A program made the translations under genes and the position numbers. A model generated the notes under the pieces. It saw only the letters and a program-made list of their open reading frames with translations. It was not told the DNA's origin and did no database searches. Below are positions 31,238 through 32,058 of a stretch of DNA of 32,058 nucleotides, piece after piece. Every line of letters begins with the position of its first letter. Position 1 is the stretch's first letter. This DNA comes from Lachnospiraceae bacterium (lineage in GTDB: Bacteria > Bacillota > Clostridia > Lachnospirales > Lachnospiraceae), in contig JAILPE010000017.1 in assembly GCA_024699645.1 (NCBI GenBank), forward strand, positions 1-32,058, in the 5' to 3' direction.

Positions 31238-32058
31238 TCAGCCGCCCGAAGAAGCACTCGTGGGTTCGTTTACCTCAATGTATATTCCAAATTCATTAAA
31301 CGATTCGCGAACTTGCTCAATCTCAAACGGCGTTTCAGTTCCACCTTCCACATAAACATACACGGCATTTGAGGGAACCTGTAGTTTTAGCTCACCGTTG
31401 TTATACTCGTTTATCTCAACATAAAGCGATATAACGACCTGATCGTCCCCGGAGCCTTCTCCCGGATCTCCGGGGGCAGAGATCCTGATATTTCTGATCA
31501 TGAGCGCTCCGCCCGAGCATACATCTACACGGCCACAGTTGCCACTGGGTAGAGCATATTCAAGTGCAAGTGCTCTTATTTGTCCCGCAGAAGTTTCGCT
31601 TCCGATAGGTTTTACAGAGTCCACTGCGAGCATTCCTCCCTTATTCACCTTGAGGATCGCACCATTCCTGATGGTCAGTGAGTCACATCCGGTTGCAGAT
31701 TTTTTAACTTCGAGCGTTACTCCTCCCAATTCCCAGGGGATTATTTTCCCATCCTGCGACTGCCTTGCGGGCAAAGAGAGATTCTCACCGGTATCAATCA
31801 TAAATCTGCTGTTCACGCCGACAATAGCACCACTGTTTGACCATTCAAGGAACCTTACAAGCTGGTGTTTCGTAGTGATCTTTCCTACATTTCCAGTCTT
31901 TAGATCTTCAAGCAAGATAAGCCCATCATTAAAAGGATGCTCTACAACCTCAACTCCTGTCGAATCCGACTGCTCCTTTGTTTTCCTGTAAACCTTCAGC
32001 CGGGGTGTCCCCTCTTCTGTATCCTTACCGGTATAACTATATCTCCATATTACGGACT
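31238..32058 (-). CDS. C-terminal part of a probable beta-helix surface protein (truncated by window)
   Basis: This is the only minus-strand gene. The frame stays open from the right edge of the window to a TGA at 31240-31238, giving about 272 residues without a start; the TTG at 31915 is internal. Repeated short turns of alternating hydrophobic residues and glycine (SLTIRNGAILKVNKGGMLAV; GRVDVCSGGALMIRNIRIS) suggest a right-handed parallel beta-helix, as in pectate-lyase-like surface proteins. The C-terminal third (about VVISLYVEINEYNNGELKLQ) is a beta-rich segment, and the last residues (TSASSGG) are small and polar. No enzyme motif or anchor is visible. A hairpin terminator lies about 155 bases beyond the stop. 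Confidence 0.75.
   Translation of the reverse strand, partial: SVIWRYSYTGKDTEEGTPRLKVYRKTKEQSDSTGVEVVEHPFNDGLILLEDLKTGNVGKITTKHQLVRFLEWSNSGAIVGVNSRFMIDTGENLSLPARQSQDGKIIPWELGGVTLEVKKSATGCDSLTIRNGAILKVNKGGMLAVDSVKPIGSETSAGQIRALALEYALPSGNCGRVDVCSGGALMIRNIRISAPGDPGEGSGDDQVVISLYVEINEYNNGELKLQVPSNAVYVYVEGGTETPFEIEQVRESFNEFGIYIEVNEPTSASSGG

Overview
The window looks like chromosomal DNA of a Gram-positive anaerobe of the Clostridia, most likely Lachnospiraceae (Butyrivibrio/Roseburia-like). The reasons are the gene order prmC-prfA-TrmH, mcsA-mcsB-clpC followed later by radA, a VTC-domain gene paired with a DUF4956 gene, a BMP/nucleoside-type ABC importer, many purine-rich Shine-Dalgarno sites and several GTG/TTG starts. 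The genus cannot be fixed from sequence alone. Apart from one gene at the right edge, everything is on the + strand. No tRNA, rRNA, CRISPR array, transposase or phage gene was seen, and no gene-free stretch exceeds 300 bases.

Layout. 1-3100: end of an acidic protein, then prmC, prfA and a TrmH-family rRNA methyltransferase, a translation and ribosome maintenance block. 3269-6730: an ABC ATPase, a one-piece GldF+GldG-like permease and a small three-helix membrane protein. 6727-11521: two exported proteins, an SH3/glucosaminidase wall protein with a 12-residue repeat tail and a membrane-anchored cohesin/cadherin-like protein. 11518-15622: mcsA, mcsB and clpC, translationally chained to the surface genes and without ctsR. 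15781-17766: a small, strongly initiated protein of unknown role with its own terminator, then radA. 17823-21795: a membrane-anchored PQQ-propeller protein, a substrate-binding protein whose lobes appear in swapped order, and an amino-acid-type permease with no ATPase beside it. 21943-23513: a VTC polyphosphate polymerase-like protein and a DUF4956 membrane protein behind a good sigma-A promoter. 23741-28856: a complete BMP-family ABC importer (lipoprotein, double ATPase, two permeases). 29044-31002: a large acidic-tailed protein of unknown function. 31003-31237: a cluster of three hairpins between convergent genes. 31238-32058 (minus): the C-terminal part of a probable beta-helix surface protein.

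How the genes fit together. mcsA/mcsB/clpC should form a protein quality-control module, but this McsB appears to lack the residues that phosphorylate arginine, while ClpC keeps both phosphoarginine-reading glutamates. The glucosaminidase and cohesin proteins share a cadherin-like beta-sandwich and probably act together in the wall. The BMP lipoprotein, ATPase and two permeases form one importer, with the lipoprotein gene insulated by terminators on both sides, as expected for a subunit made in excess.

The most noteworthy observations are the apparently inactive McsB, the lobe-swapped substrate-binding protein, a perfect 15-bp hairpin just inside the TrmH coding sequence, three in-register tandem repeats each carrying a Shine-Dalgarno before the DUF4956 gene, a 19-codon upstream ORF coupled to the second nucleoside permease, and a recurring habit of short tandem duplications (22-35 bases) in intergenic gaps.
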